64,000 nt of DNA from CAVVAL01 sp963742725 (GCA_963742725.1 CAVUMX010000003.1:1860001-1924000); one strand, 5' to 3'. Counted from the stretch's first letter, positions 9,197-17,569 are shown. Numbers and translations are program-made. Notes: generated by a model not told the origin, from the letters alone.

Positions 9197-10309
9197 ATGA
9201 GCAATAGAGCCCTCGCCGAGCTTTCGGCTGCGGGAGTGGCCGTCTGGCTGGACGACCTCTCCCGCGAACGCCTCAACTCCGGCAACCTCGAACGGTTGAT
9301 CAAGGACATGAGCGTCGTGGGGATCACGAGCAACCCGACGATCTTCGCGAAGGCCCTGGAGGACGGCGAGTCCTACACCGAGCAGGTGCGCGACCTCGCC
9401 GTCCGCGGCGTCGACCTCGAAGAGGCGGTGCGTGCGATCACCACGTACGACGTGCGCTGGGCGTGCGACGTGCTCAAGCCCGTCCACGACGGGAGCCACG
9501 GTGTGGACGGCCGGGTGTCGATCGAGGTCGACCCGCGGCTCGCCCGCGAGACCGACAAGACGATCGCCGAGGCCAAGGCCCTGTGGTGGCTGGTGGACAG
9601 GCCCAACCTGTTCATCAAGATCCCGGCGACCCGCGAGGGCCTGCCGGCGATCACGGCCACCCTCGCCGCCGGCATCAGCGTCAACGTCACGTTGATCTTC
9701 AGCCTCGAGCGCTACGACGAGGTCATGGAGGCGTTCCTGGCCGGGCTGGAGCAGGCCAGGGCGAACGGGCACGACGTCGCCCAGATCTCCTCGGTCGCCT
9801 CGTTCTTCGTGTCGCGGGTCGACACCGAGATCGACAAGCGCCTGGACAAGATCGGCGGGGACGAGGCCGCCGCGCTCAAGGGCAAGGCCGGCATCGCCAA
9901 CGCCCGCCTTGCCTACCAGCACTACGAGCAGGTGTTCGCGGGCGAACGCTGGCAGGCCCTGGCCGACGCCGGCGCCCGTCCGCAGCGCCCGCTGTGGGCC
10001 TCGACCGGCGTCAAGGACCCGGCGTACAAGGACACGATGTACGTCGAGGAGCTGATCGCCCCCGGCACGGTCAACACCATGCCCGAGGCCACGCTCAACG
10101 CGTTCGCCGACCACGGCGAGGTCCGGGGCGACACCGTCACCGGCGCCTACGCCGAGGCCCAGTCCGTCCTCGACGCGCTGGCCGCCGTCGGCGTCTCCTA
10201 CGACGAGGTCGTCCAGGTCCTGGAGGACGAGGGCGTGGAGAAGTTCGAGATCTCGTGGAGCCAGCTCCTGGAGTCCGTCCAGCACCAGCTCGACGGGGCC
10301 GCCCGATGA
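9197..10309 (+). CDS. tal: Transaldolase
   Basis: Transfers a dihydroxyacetone unit between sedoheptulose-7-phosphate and glyceraldehyde-3-phosphate. The 370-residue protein belongs to the longer actinobacterial/cyanobacterial class: SVWLDDLSRE-like start (AVWLDDLSRERLNSG), GITSNPTIF, the Schiff-base lysine in LFIKIPATREG, and WASTGVKDP near the C-terminus. GGGGAAGGA precedes the ATG. Its TGA overlaps the ATG of pgi (ATGA), indicating translational coupling. Confidence 0.97.
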   Translation: MSNRALAELSAAGVAVWLDDLSRERLNSGNLERLIKDMSVVGITSNPTIFAKALEDGESYTEQVRDLAVRGVDLEEAVRAITTYDVRWACDVLKPVHDGSHGVDGRVSIEVDPRLARETDKTIAEAKALWWLVDRPNLFIKIPATREGLPAITATLAAGISVNVTLIFSLERYDEVMEAFLAGLEQARANGHDVAQISSVASFFVSRVDTEIDKRLDKIGGDEAAALKGKAGIANARLAYQHYEQVFAGERWQALADAGARPQRPLWASTGVKDPAYKDTMYVEELIAPGTVNTMPEATLNAFADHGEVRGDTVTGAYAEAQSVLDALAAVGVSYDEVVQVLEDEGVEKFEISWSQLLESVQHQLDGAAR

Positions 10310-11940
10310 CCCAGACACCCACGTCCGCCGGCGGTGGCCTCACCGTCGGCGGAGCGGTCCCCGGTGCGGACGGGACCGTCAAGCAGATCCTCGCCGACGG
10401 CGTCCCGGCGAGGCTCGTCGCCAAGGACCCCACGCTGTGGGGCCCGGCGGCGGAGGCCGAGGCGAGCATCCGCCTCGGCTGGCTCGACCTCCACGAGACG
10501 TCCAGGCCGCTGGTGGAGCGTCTCACGGCGCTGCGTGCCGAGCTGGTCGCGGAGGGGCTCGACCACGTCGTCCTCGCGGGAATGGGTGGCTCCTCGCTCG
10601 CTCCCGAGGTCATCACACGGACACTCGGCGTGGCACTGACCGTGCTCGACACCACCGACCCGCACCAGGTCCGCAGCGCCATCGCGGACCGTCTCGACCG
10701 CACGGTCGTCGTGGTGTCCAGCAAGTCCGGCGGCACGGTCGAGACCGACAGCCACCGCCGCGCGTACCACCAGGCGTTCCTCGACAGCGGGCTCACCGAG
10801 GAGGAGGCCGGGCGGCGGTTCGTCGTCGTCACCGACCCCGGCTCGCCGCTGGAGGCCACCGCGCGCGAGTTCGGCGCCCGCGCCATCGTCCTCGCCGACC
10901 CGAAGGTGGGCGGCCGCTACAGCGCCCTGACCGCGTTCGGGCTGGTGCCGTCCGCGCTGACCGGCGTGGACGTCGGCGAACTGCTCGACCAGGCCGCCGA
11001 GCTCGCCGCCACGCTCGACGGCGACGGCCCGGCGCTCACCCTGGGCACCGTGCTCGGCACCGCAGCCCTTGAGGGCCGCGACAAGCTGGTCCTCGCCGAG
11101 GACGGGTCCGGGATCGTCGGCCTGGGCGACTGGGCCGAACAGCTCATCGCCGAATCCACGGGCAAGGACGGCAAGGGCATCCTGCCGGTCGTGGTCGAAT
11201 CCCCCACCGCGCACGGCATCACCGGCGACGACGTCCTGTTCGCCACCGTCGGCGGATCGGTACGGGCCGGGTCCGGTCCGGACTACGGCGCGGGTCCCAC
11301 CCCGGACCTCAGCGTCAACGGCCCGCTCGGCGCCCACTTCCTCGCCTGGGAGTACGCCACCGCGATCGCCGGCCGGATCCTCGGCATCAACCCGTACGAC
11401 CAGCCCAACGTGGCCGAGTCGAAGGACAACACCGGCCGCATCCTGGAGTCCGGGCTGCCCGAGATGGCGCCGGCCTTCACCGACGGCGCCGTCGAGGTGT
11501 ACGGGGACGCGGGCCTGCTCGGCGGCGCCTCGGACATCGCCGACGCGCTGACCGCGCTCCTGGAGTCCGTCGACGAGCGCGGGTACGTCGCCGTGCTCGC
11601 CTACCTGGACCGCTTCGGCGACTCGGGCACCGCGAAGCTGCGGTCGCTGCTCGCCGAGCGGACCGACCGTCCGGTGACGTTCGGCTGGGGCCCGCGCTTC
11701 CTGCACTCGACCGGCCAGTACCACAAGGGCGGTCCGCTGGTCGGCTCGTTCCTGCAGATCACCGGCGCCGTCACCGACGACCTGCCCGTGCCCGGCAGGC
11801 CGTACACGTTCGGCGGGCTCCAGGCCGCGCAGGCCGCGGGCGACGTCCAGGCGCTCGGCGGGCGGGGCCGGCCGGTGCTGCGGCTCCACCTGACCGACCG
11901 CGCCGCTGGTATCGCCCAGCTCGTGGCGGCCTTCCAGTGA
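10306..11940 (+). CDS. pgi: Glucose-6-phosphate isomerase
   Basis: Interconverts glucose-6-phosphate and fructose-6-phosphate, linking the pathway products back to Zwf. The 544-residue protein has the SIS-domain phosphosugar motifs VLAGMGGSSLAPEVI, VVSSKSGGTVET and a later KVGGRYSALTAFGL, typical of the actinobacterial variant found inside pentose-phosphate operons. Coupled on both sides: ATGA with tal and GTGA with zwf. Mycobacterium lacks pgi at this position, so the insertion makes a self-contained cycle (Zwf/OpcA, Pgl, Tkt, Tal, Pgi; Gnd not in the window). Confidence 0.93.
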   Translation: MTQTPTSAGGGLTVGGAVPGADGTVKQILADGVPARLVAKDPTLWGPAAEAEASIRLGWLDLHETSRPLVERLTALRAELVAEGLDHVVLAGMGGSSLAPEVITRTLGVALTVLDTTDPHQVRSAIADRLDRTVVVVSSKSGGTVETDSHRRAYHQAFLDSGLTEEEAGRRFVVVTDPGSPLEATAREFGARAIVLADPKVGGRYSALTAFGLVPSALTGVDVGELLDQAAELAATLDGDGPALTLGTVLGTAALEGRDKLVLAEDGSGIVGLGDWAEQLIAESTGKDGKGILPVVVESPTAHGITGDDVLFATVGGSVRAGSGPDYGAGPTPDLSVNGPLGAHFLAWEYATAIAGRILGINPYDQPNVAESKDNTGRILESGLPEMAPAFTDGAVEVYGDAGLLGGASDIADALTALLESVDERGYVAVLAYLDRFGDSGTAKLRSLLAERTDRPVTFGWGPRFLHSTGQYHKGGPLVGSFLQITGAVTDDLPVPGRPYTFGGLQAAQAAGDVQALGGRGRPVLRLHLTDRAAGIAQLVAAFQ

Positions 11941-13475
11941 CGGGGCCCGCGGTGAAACCGGGGAACCCGCTACGCGATCCCGCCGACCGGCGGCTCCCCC
12001 GCGTACCGGAGCCGTGCGCGCTCGTCATCTTCGGCGTGACCGGCGACCTGGCCCGCAAGAAGCTCATCCCGGCCGTCTACGACCTGGCCGCGCGGGGCCT
12101 GCTCCCGCCCGGCTTCGTCGTGCTCGGTTTCGCCCGCCGCGACTGGGGCGACGGCGACTTCGAGCAGGTCGCCCGCAAGTCCGCGCAGGAACACGCGCGG
12201 ACGCCGTGGCAGGACGACGTGTGGGCGCGGCTCGCCGGCAACATGAAGTTCGTCGGCGGCAGCTTCGACGACGACGCGGCGTTCGACACGCTCGCCCGCA
12301 CGCTGGACGAGCTGCGCGACAGCCACGGCATCGCCGGCAACGCCGCGTTCTACCTGTCGATCCCGCCGGCGATGTTCCCGACCGTGCTGCGGCAGATGGA
12401 CCGGACGAAGATGTGCGACAACGCGACAGCCGGCGGTTGGCGCCGCGTCGTCGTGGAGAAGCCGTTCGGCCACGACCTCCCCAGCAGCCGGGAGCTGAAC
12501 AGGCTGGTCGACGAGGTGTTCACGCCCGAGGACGTGTTCCGCATCGACCACTACCTCGGCAAGGAGACCGTCCAGAACCTGCTCGCGCTGCGGTTCGCCA
12601 ACACGCTGTTCGAGCCGGTGTGGAGCTCCCACTTCGTCGACTCGGTGCAGATCACGATGGCCGAGGACGTCGGCATCGGGACCCGCGCCGGCTTCTACGA
12701 CGAGACGGGCGCCGCCCGGGACGTGCTGCAGAACCACCTCCTCCAGCTCCTCGCGCTCACCGCCATGGAGGAGCCGGTCAGCTTCTCCCCCGAGGCGATC
12801 CGAGTCGAGAAGCTGAAGGTCCTCACGGCGATCAGCCTGCCGAGCGATCCGGAGCACTTCGCCATCCGCGGCCAGTACGAGCAGGGCTGGCTCGCCGGCC
12901 AGCGCGTGCCGGGCTACCTCCAGGAGGAGAACGTCCCGCCGGGGTCGACCACCGAGACGTACTCGGCGGTCCGGCTCGGCGTGCAGACGCGGCGCTGGGC
13001 GGGCGTCCCGTTCTACGTGCGCACCGGCAAGCGGCTCCCCCGCCGCGTCACCGAGATCGCGGTCTCGTTCAAGCGGGCACCGCACCTGCCGTTCGCCGAG
13101 ACCGACACCGAGTCCCTCGGCCGCAACCAGCTCGTGGTACGGGTCCAGCCGGACGAGGGCGTGACGCTCAAGTTCGGCTCCAAGGTGCCGGGCAGCGCCA
13201 TGGAAGTACGAGACGTCGCGATGGACTTCCTCTACGGCGAGGCGTTCACGGAAGCGTCACCCGAGGCGTACGAACGGCTCGTCCTGGACGTGCTGCTCGG
13301 CGACTCGACGCTGTTCCCGCACGCGGAGGAGGTCGAGGCCAGCTGGAAGGTCATCGACCCCCTGGAGGAGTTCTGGGCGGGTCGCAAGCCCCACACCTAC
13401 CGGGCCGGCGAATGGGGCCCGAAGGCGGCGGACGAGATGCTGGCGCGCGAAGGCCGCCACTGGAGGCGACCCTGA
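11937..13475 (+). CDS. zwf: Glucose-6-phosphate 1-dehydrogenase
   Basis: NADP-linked oxidation of glucose-6-phosphate to 6-phosphogluconolactone, the entry to the oxidative pentose phosphate pathway. The 512-residue protein has the dinucleotide motif FGVTGDLARKKL near residue 32 and the substrate-binding/catalytic signature RIDHYLGKETVQN near residue 200, with the expected C-terminal alpha/beta domain. The GTG start overlaps the pgi stop. It is followed by a duplicated 80-bp element and opcA, which encodes its activator. Confidence 0.97.
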   Translation: MTGPAVKPGNPLRDPADRRLPRVPEPCALVIFGVTGDLARKKLIPAVYDLAARGLLPPGFVVLGFARRDWGDGDFEQVARKSAQEHARTPWQDDVWARLAGNMKFVGGSFDDDAAFDTLARTLDELRDSHGIAGNAAFYLSIPPAMFPTVLRQMDRTKMCDNATAGGWRRVVVEKPFGHDLPSSRELNRLVDEVFTPEDVFRIDHYLGKETVQNLLALRFANTLFEPVWSSHFVDSVQITMAEDVGIGTRAGFYDETGAARDVLQNHLLQLLALTAMEEPVSFSPEAIRVEKLKVLTAISLPSDPEHFAIRGQYEQGWLAGQRVPGYLQEENVPPGSTTETYSAVRLGVQTRRWAGVPFYVRTGKRLPRRVTEIAVSFKRAPHLPFAETDTESLGRNQLVVRVQPDEGVTLKFGSKVPGSAMEVRDVAMDFLYGEAFTEASPEAYERLVLDVLLGDSTLFPHAEEVEASWKVIDPLEEFWAGRKPHTYRAGEWGPKAADEMLAREGRHWRRP

Positions 13476-13561
13476 TGACCACTGTGCACCCCGCCGACCA
13501 CCTCCGCTCCGCTCCTCGCTCCTGCGTCGCTGCGATGCTCACTCCGGAGGCCGGCTCATGA
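13475..13561 (+). CDS. Mini-ORF 1 between zwf and opcA
   Basis: A 28-codon frame (MTTVHPADHLRS...) whose ATG overlaps the zwf stop (TGATG) and whose TGA overlaps the ATG of a second near-identical mini-ORF. It lies mostly on the first copy of the 80-bp repeat. It may act only as a ribosome relay that couples zwf to opcA; a stable peptide is not implied. Confidence 0.25.
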   Translation: MTTVHPADHLRSAPRSCVAAMLTPEAGS

Positions 13562-13642
13562 CTCTGCACCCCGCCGACCACCTCCGCTCCGCTCCTCGCT
13601 CCTGCGTCGCTGCGATGCTCACTCCGGAGGCCGGCTCATGAC
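13485..13642 (+). repeat. 80-bp direct tandem duplication before opcA
   Basis: Two adjacent copies (13485-13562 and 13565-13642; period 80 bp) are essentially identical. Each begins TGCACCCCGCCGACC and ends with GGAGG followed by an ATG, so each carries a ribosome binding site and a start codon. The core (CTCCGCTCCGCTCCTCGC then TCCTGCGTCGCTGCGATG) has the look of a dispersed actinobacterial intergenic repeat. The second copy supplies the opcA start. Confidence 0.9.
13558..13641 (+). CDS. Mini-ORF 2 between zwf and opcA
   Basis: A 27-codon frame (MTLHPADHLRS...) made by the repeat duplication; it differs from mini-ORF 1 only at the N-terminus. It starts on the first repeat's GGAGG/ATG and its TGA overlaps the opcA ATG at 13638 (ATGA). 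It completes an unbroken chain of stop-start overlaps from zwf to opcA. Confidence 0.25.
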   Translation: MTLHPADHLRSAPRSCVAAMLTPEAGS

Positions 13643-14618
13643 CACTCTTTGGGAGACGACCGGAACGGACGTCGTCAAGGCCCTCGGATCGGCGCGGCGC
13701 GCGGCCGGGAGCATGATCTCCGGGCTGGCGTTGACGCTGGTCGTGGTGGCGGACGAGAAGAAGGTCGCGGAGGCGGAGGTCGCGGCCGTGCGGGCGGCGT
13801 CCGCCCACCCGTGCCGGGTGCTGATCGTCGTCCGCCGGCAGATCGAGTCCGAGCAGCCGCGGCTGGACGCCGAGATCTCCGTCGGCGGGCGGCTCGGCCC
13901 CGGCGAGGCCGTGGTGATGCGGATGTACGGGCGGCTGGCGCTGCACGCCGAATCGGTCGTGCTGCCGCTGCTCGCCTCGGACGTCCCGGTCGTGACGTGG
14001 TGGCACGGAGAAGCGCCCGCGAAGATCGCCCACGATCCGCTCGGCGTGTTCGCCGACCGGCGCGTCACCGACGCGGCCCAGGCCGCCGACCCCATCGAGG
14101 CGCTGCGCATCCGGGCCAAGGACTTCGCCCCGGGCGACACCGACCTCGCGTGGACCCGGGCCACCCCGTGGCGCGCGGTCCTGGCGGGCGCGTTCGACAG
14201 CGCCTCCGGCCGTGCCGTCAAGGCCCGGATCGGCGCCGAGGCCGGCAACCCGTCGGCGTGGCTCATCGCCGGCTGGATCAAGGCGCGGCTCGGCGTCCAG
14301 CCCGAACTGGTCGACACGGCCGGGCCTGGCATCACCGAGGTGTCCCTGGCACTGGACGACGGCACCTCGCTGTCGCTCAACCGCCCGGACGGGCACTCGG
14401 CGGTGCTGCACCGCAGCGGCGTCCAGGACCGGCGGCTGCCGCTGCACCGCCGCGAGATCGGCGACCAGCTCGCCGAGGAGCTGCGGCGGCTCGACCCGGA
14501 CCAGCCCTACGCGGGCGCCCTGTCCGCGGCGACCGGCATGACCGGGCTCGAAAGCCGCCCGGCGGTCCGGACCCACGAATGGATGGAACCCACCCCCGTC
14601 AACGGGGCACGGTCCTGA
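13638..14618 (+). CDS. opcA: Glucose-6-phosphate dehydrogenase assembly protein OpcA
   Basis: Binds and activates or assembles Zwf, a role known from cyanobacteria and corynebacteria. The 326-residue protein matches the family in length and features: an N-terminal segment MTTLWETTGTDVVKAL, then VVADEKKVAEAEVAAVRAAS, HPCRVLIVV, and the conserved PVVTWWHGEAP motif in the middle. No catalytic residues are expected. The start lies on the second repeat copy with GGAGG 10 nt upstream. A perfect hairpin separates it from pgl. Confidence 0.93.
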   Translation: MTTLWETTGTDVVKALGSARRAAGSMISGLALTLVVVADEKKVAEAEVAAVRAASAHPCRVLIVVRRQIESEQPRLDAEISVGGRLGPGEAVVMRMYGRLALHAESVVLPLLASDVPVVTWWHGEAPAKIAHDPLGVFADRRVTDAAQAADPIEALRIRAKDFAPGDTDLAWTRATPWRAVLAGAFDSASGRAVKARIGAEAGNPSAWLIAGWIKARLGVQPELVDTAGPGITEVSLALDDGTSLSLNRPDGHSAVLHRSGVQDRRLPLHRREIGDQLAEELRRLDPDQPYAGALSAATGMTGLESRPAVRTHEWMEPTPVNGARS

Positions 14619-14630
14619 ACACGTTCACTG

Positions 14631-14677
14631 TCGGACTTTTGAGGGTCGGCACCGCCCAGCGACCCTCAAAAGTCCGA
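14631..14677 (+). promoter_or_regulatory. Perfect 18-bp inverted repeat between opcA and pgl
   Basis: TCGGACTTTTGAGGGTCG (14631-14648) and its exact complement at 14660-14677 are separated by an 11-nt loop. It sits inside the operon, 12 bp after opcA and 20 bp before the pgl start. There is no U-run after it. It could be an mRNA-stability or attenuation hairpin, or a DNA-level operator. Confidence 0.75.
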
Positions 14678-14697
14678 AACTCGGCGAAGGCGGCGGC

Positions 14698-15459
14698 GTG
14701 AGTACGAGCGAGGTGCTGGTCTACTGGGACGCGGACGAGGTGGCCACGGCGGCCGCGTCCCGTCTCATGACCCGGATCGCGGAGGCGCAGTCCGCCAGGG
14801 GCAGCGCGTCGGTCGTCCTCACCGGCGGCGGCGTCGGCATCGGGCTGCTCCGCGCGTTGCGTGGCAGCCCGGCGCGCGACGCCATCGACTGGCGCCGTCT
14901 CGACGTGTGGTGGGGGGACGAACGGTTCCTGCCGGCCGGCGACCCGGAACGCAACGAGACACAGGCGCGGGAGGCGCTGCTCGACCACGTCCCGCTGGAT
15001 CCGGCGCGGGTCCACCCGATGCCGGCGTCAGGCCGCCACGATCCCGAGACGGCCGCCGCCCGGTACGCCGCCACACTCGCGGACCACGCCCGGCCCGGCC
15101 ACGACCTGCCGCACTTCGACGTCCTGCTGCTCGGCGTCGGCGGCGAGGGGCATGTGGCGTCGATCTTCCCCGAGTCGCCGGCCGCACACGACGAACGGCC
15201 CGTGGTCGCCGTCCGGGGGTGCCCCAAGCCGCCGCCGACGCGGATCACGCTGACGTTCCCGGCCATCCAGAGCGCGGACGAGGTGTGGCTCGTGACCGCC
15301 GGCGCCGCGAAGGCCGGCGCGATCGGCATGGCGCTGCGCGGGGCGGGGCCGGTGCAGATCCCGGCGGCCGGCGCCACGGGCCGCGTCCGGACGCTGTGGT
15401 TCCTCGACCGTGAGGCCGCGGCCGAGGTCCCGCAGACCCTGATCAGCCTGCGCACCTAG
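14698..15459 (+). CDS. pgl: 6-phosphogluconolactonase
   Basis: Hydrolyses 6-phosphogluconolactone, the Zwf product, to 6-phosphogluconate in the cytoplasm. The 253-residue protein has the DevB/NagB-like motifs VVLTGGGVGIGLL, WWGDERFLPAGDPERN and LLGVGGEGHVASIFP, with the C-terminal LTFPAIQSADEVWLV. The GTG at 14698 follows AAGGCGGCGG. It is the last gene of the operon; a terminator hairpin lies 23 bp on. Confidence 0.95.
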   Translation: MSTSEVLVYWDADEVATAAASRLMTRIAEAQSARGSASVVLTGGGVGIGLLRALRGSPARDAIDWRRLDVWWGDERFLPAGDPERNETQAREALLDHVPLDPARVHPMPASGRHDPETAAARYAATLADHARPGHDLPHFDVLLLGVGGEGHVASIFPESPAAHDERPVVAVRGCPKPPPTRITLTFPAIQSADEVWLVTAGAAKAGAIGMALRGAGPVQIPAAGATGRVRTLWFLDREAAAEVPQTLISLRT

Positions 15460-15482
15460 AAACAGCCCACCTGGAAACAGAG

Positions 15483-15516
15483 CAGCGGCACGCATCCCGA
15501 GGGGTGCGTGCCGCTG
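15483..15516. terminator. Bidirectional terminator between pgl and rbpA
   Basis: A 16-bp stem (CAGCGGCACGCATCCC / GGGGTGCGTGCCGCTG, one wobble pair) with a 2-nt spacer sits between two convergent genes. It would serve both the pentose-phosphate operon and rbpA. No long U-tract is present. Confidence 0.8.
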
Positions 15517-15528
15517 TCGTGTGCAGGC

Positions 15529-15873
15529 TCAGGCTCCGCCGCGGCGCTCGCGGAGCTTCATGAGCGCCTCTTCCAGGATCGCCTCGCCGTCCGCGTCGCT
15601 GCGGCGTTCCCGGACGTAGGCCAGGTGCGTCTTGTACGGCTCGTTGCGCGGCGCGGCGGGCGGCGCCTCGGAGTTCTGGCCCGCCGGGAGACCGCACCGG
15701 GGACAGTCCCAGTGGTCCGGGACTGCCGCTTCCATCGCGAACGAGGGTCGAGTGATGTGCCCGTTGGCGCAGTAGAACGGGATATGGACACGCGGTGCGG
15801 CCTCGCCGCGTTCCGCCTCGCCCATCGGTCCTGCTCCGACACGGGTACCACGAATGGCGTTACCACCAGCCAC
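15529..15873 (-). CDS. rbpA: RNA polymerase-binding protein RbpA
   Basis: Actinobacterial transcription factor that binds RNA polymerase and the primary sigma factor and stabilises the open complex. The 114-residue protein has the family order: a basic N-terminal arm (MAGGNAIRGTRVGAGPMGEAE), a central core with paired cysteines (FYCANGHITRPSFA and WDCPRCGLPAG), a linker, and a C-terminal sigma-interaction helix (EPYKTHLAYVRERRSDADGE). Its partner sigA is encoded in the same window at 49.2 kb. It is convergent with pgl and downstream of secG. Confidence 0.95.
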   Translation of the reverse strand: MAGGNAIRGTRVGAGPMGEAERGEAAPRVHIPFYCANGHITRPSFAMEAAVPDHWDCPRCGLPAGQNSEAPPAAPRNEPYKTHLAYVRERRSDADGEAILEEALMKLRERRGGA

Positions 15874-15945
15874 GGCTGTGCGCTCCTTGTCCTTCTTCGA
15901 CTACTGAGGGGGGATTGAGTCAGCTAGGACGCGGCCCGGGTGCGC

Positions 15946-16185
15946 TCAGGCGGTGTTCGCCTTCAGGAGCAGGCCGAGGCCGATGATGCAGGCGAGCCAG
16001 ATGATCCCGATCAGGATCGTGAAGCGGTCGAGGTTCTTCTCCGCGATCGAGGATCCAGCGAGGTTCGAGGAGACGCCACCGCCGAACATGCTCGACAACC
16101 CGCCGCCCTTCCCCCGGTGCAGAAGGATCAGGGCAACGAGCAAGAGGCTCGAGATGATGAGCGTGACCGACAGACCGATGACCAT
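15946..16185 (-). CDS. secG: Protein translocase subunit SecG
   Basis: Small membrane subunit of the SecYEG translocon. The 79-residue protein has the family's two helices (VTLIISSLLLVALILLH and ILIGIIWLACIIGLGLLL) around the conserved loop KGGGLSSMFGGGVSSNL. The ATG at 16185 follows GAGAGGAAGCACG. The usual neighbours tpi-pgk-gap are not between it and the next genes here. The upstream gap of 181 bp (16186-16366) should hold its promoter; nothing else stands out there. Confidence 0.95.
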   Translation of the reverse strand: MVIGLSVTLIISSLLLVALILLHRGKGGGLSSMFGGGVSSNLAGSSIAEKNLDRFTILIGIIWLACIIGLGLLLKANTA

Positions 16186-16366
16186 CGCGGAACGTGCTTC
16201 CTCTCCTGGTGGGACGTGACGCGGCTTGCCGCTGCGCCACACGCGGTGAACCGGATGGGCCGGCCGCCCGCGTGGGTGGGGGCTATGGGGTGCCCCGTCA
16301 CAGGATACGCCTTGTGCACCCGCGACCTGCGGCGGTTCGGCGGCGAGGCTAGCAGGACAGTTCCGG

Positions 16367-17569
16367 TCATCCCGCAACGATCCTCGCGACCGGCCCCAGA
16401 CCGGGCACGTCGAGACGGCTCGCGCCGGCTTCCCCGGGCTGGTACCCGTACAGTCCGGCGGCGCCTGGAGCGTAGCCGAACACCGCACCACCGAGGGACC
16501 ACGCGGGCCGGACGGGCGTCGATCCCGGCGCGGTGCGGTACCGGGTGCCCGGGACGATCGTCGGCCGCCCACCGCCGTCGAACACGGTCGCGAGCGCGAG
16601 CGCGGCCTCGGGACGGTCGTCGCCGGCGTCCGGCTCGACCATCGTCGCGATCCAGAGGCCGTCCCGGGACAGGACGGGTTCGCCGAGCACTCGCATCCGG
16701 GCCGGCGTCCGCAGCCGGGTGGTGCGGCCGGTGGCCGTGTTGACCAGCGAGTACCGGCAGGTGCCGGCGCAGTCGTGGGCGACCACGATCAGGCCGGGGC
16801 CGGCGCTCACGACCCGCCCGGACACGTCCAGCCCCTCGGGTTCGCTGTCGCCGAGGCGCCACAGGGACAGTTCGCCGCGTTGCGTGGTCAGGACGACGCC
16901 GTCGCGCAGGATCGCGGCCGGTTCGGTGCCGGCCGGCACGGCGGCGGCGGACCCGCGGACCGCGCCGTCCAGCCCGTACCCCTGGAGCGTGGTGCCGCCC
17001 GTGGCCGCGGACCGGACGATCCACGCCGACCAGCCCTGCGGTCCGGGCAGGATGCGGGCGCCCGGACCGATCCGCTGGAGGATCCGGCCGGTGCCGTCCA
17101 GGACGGTGGCGACGCGCCCGCCACCGCCGGCCCGGTCGGGGGTGACGACCACGGTCTCGTCGGTCGTGGCCCAGCCGCCCGAGGCGAAGCCGGTGGCGCC
17201 GCGCAGCGCGGTCTGCTGGGTGCGTTCGGCGCCGTGCTCGATCCGGACGAGCCGCCGGCCCGCCTCGACCGTCAGCGCGAACGAGGCGCCCGGCGCGAGG
17301 ATCGGCGCGACCCAGGTGGCCTCCTCGGTCACCGGCGACGTCGTCGTGCGGTCCGGGTCGGGTCCGCCGAGGTTGCCGGCGCCGTGGCGCAGGGCCAGCG
17401 CTCCCCCGGCCAGCAGGACGGCCACCACGCCCAGCGCGATCCGCCGTTTCAGGCCCACCAGCGGCCGGGGACCCGACTGATCGGGCACGGCCGGGGACCA
17501 CCTGGGGGCGCGCAACGGGCGCTTCCCGGTGTCCGGCGCGGCACCGCCGTCGAGGATCTCCTTGGCCAC
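16367..17569 (-). CDS. Membrane-anchored extracytoplasmic protein, propeller-like
   Basis: A 400-residue protein of unknown function. It has a basic N-terminal cytoplasmic stretch, one membrane helix (IALGVVAVLLAGGALAL, about residues 44-60), then a large external domain. That domain is rich in short beta-like repeats that alternate Gly-rich turns with strands (GRVATVLDGTGRILQRIG, GRTTRLRTPARMRVLGEPV), which suggests a beta-propeller. No catalytic motif is evident; HDCAGTCRYSL could form a disulfide. The GTG at 17569 gives the natural N-terminus, but the upstream histidine kinase reads 121 bp into it in another frame. It may be a signal-associated lipoprotein-like partner of that kinase (inference). 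Confidence 0.6.
   Translation of the reverse strand: MAKEILDGGAAPDTGKRPLRAPRWSPAVPDQSGPRPLVGLKRRIALGVVAVLLAGGALALRHGAGNLGGPDPDRTTTSPVTEEATWVAPILAPGASFALTVEAGRRLVRIEHGAERTQQTALRGATGFASGGWATTDETVVVTPDRAGGGGRVATVLDGTGRILQRIGPGARILPGPQGWSAWIVRSAATGGTTLQGYGLDGAVRGSAAAVPAGTEPAAILRDGVVLTTQRGELSLWRLGDSEPEGLDVSGRVVSAGPGLIVVAHDCAGTCRYSLVNTATGRTTRLRTPARMRVLGEPVLSRDGLWIATMVEPDAGDDRPEAALALATVFDGGGRPTIVPGTRYRTAPGSTPVRPAWSLGGAVFGYAPGAAGLYGYQPGEAGASRLDVPGLGPVARIVAG

Noticed and set aside
6823..9333. Long open frame of over 800 codons antisense to transketolase
   Set aside because: It is the high-GC shadow of tkt, full of Arg/Gly/Ala with no family motif, and it spans the divergent promoter region.
9463..11940. 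Open frame fusing sequence inside tal to pgi
   Set aside because: The part before 10306 is an out-of-frame shadow of tal; the true pgi start is the ATG that overlaps the tal stop.
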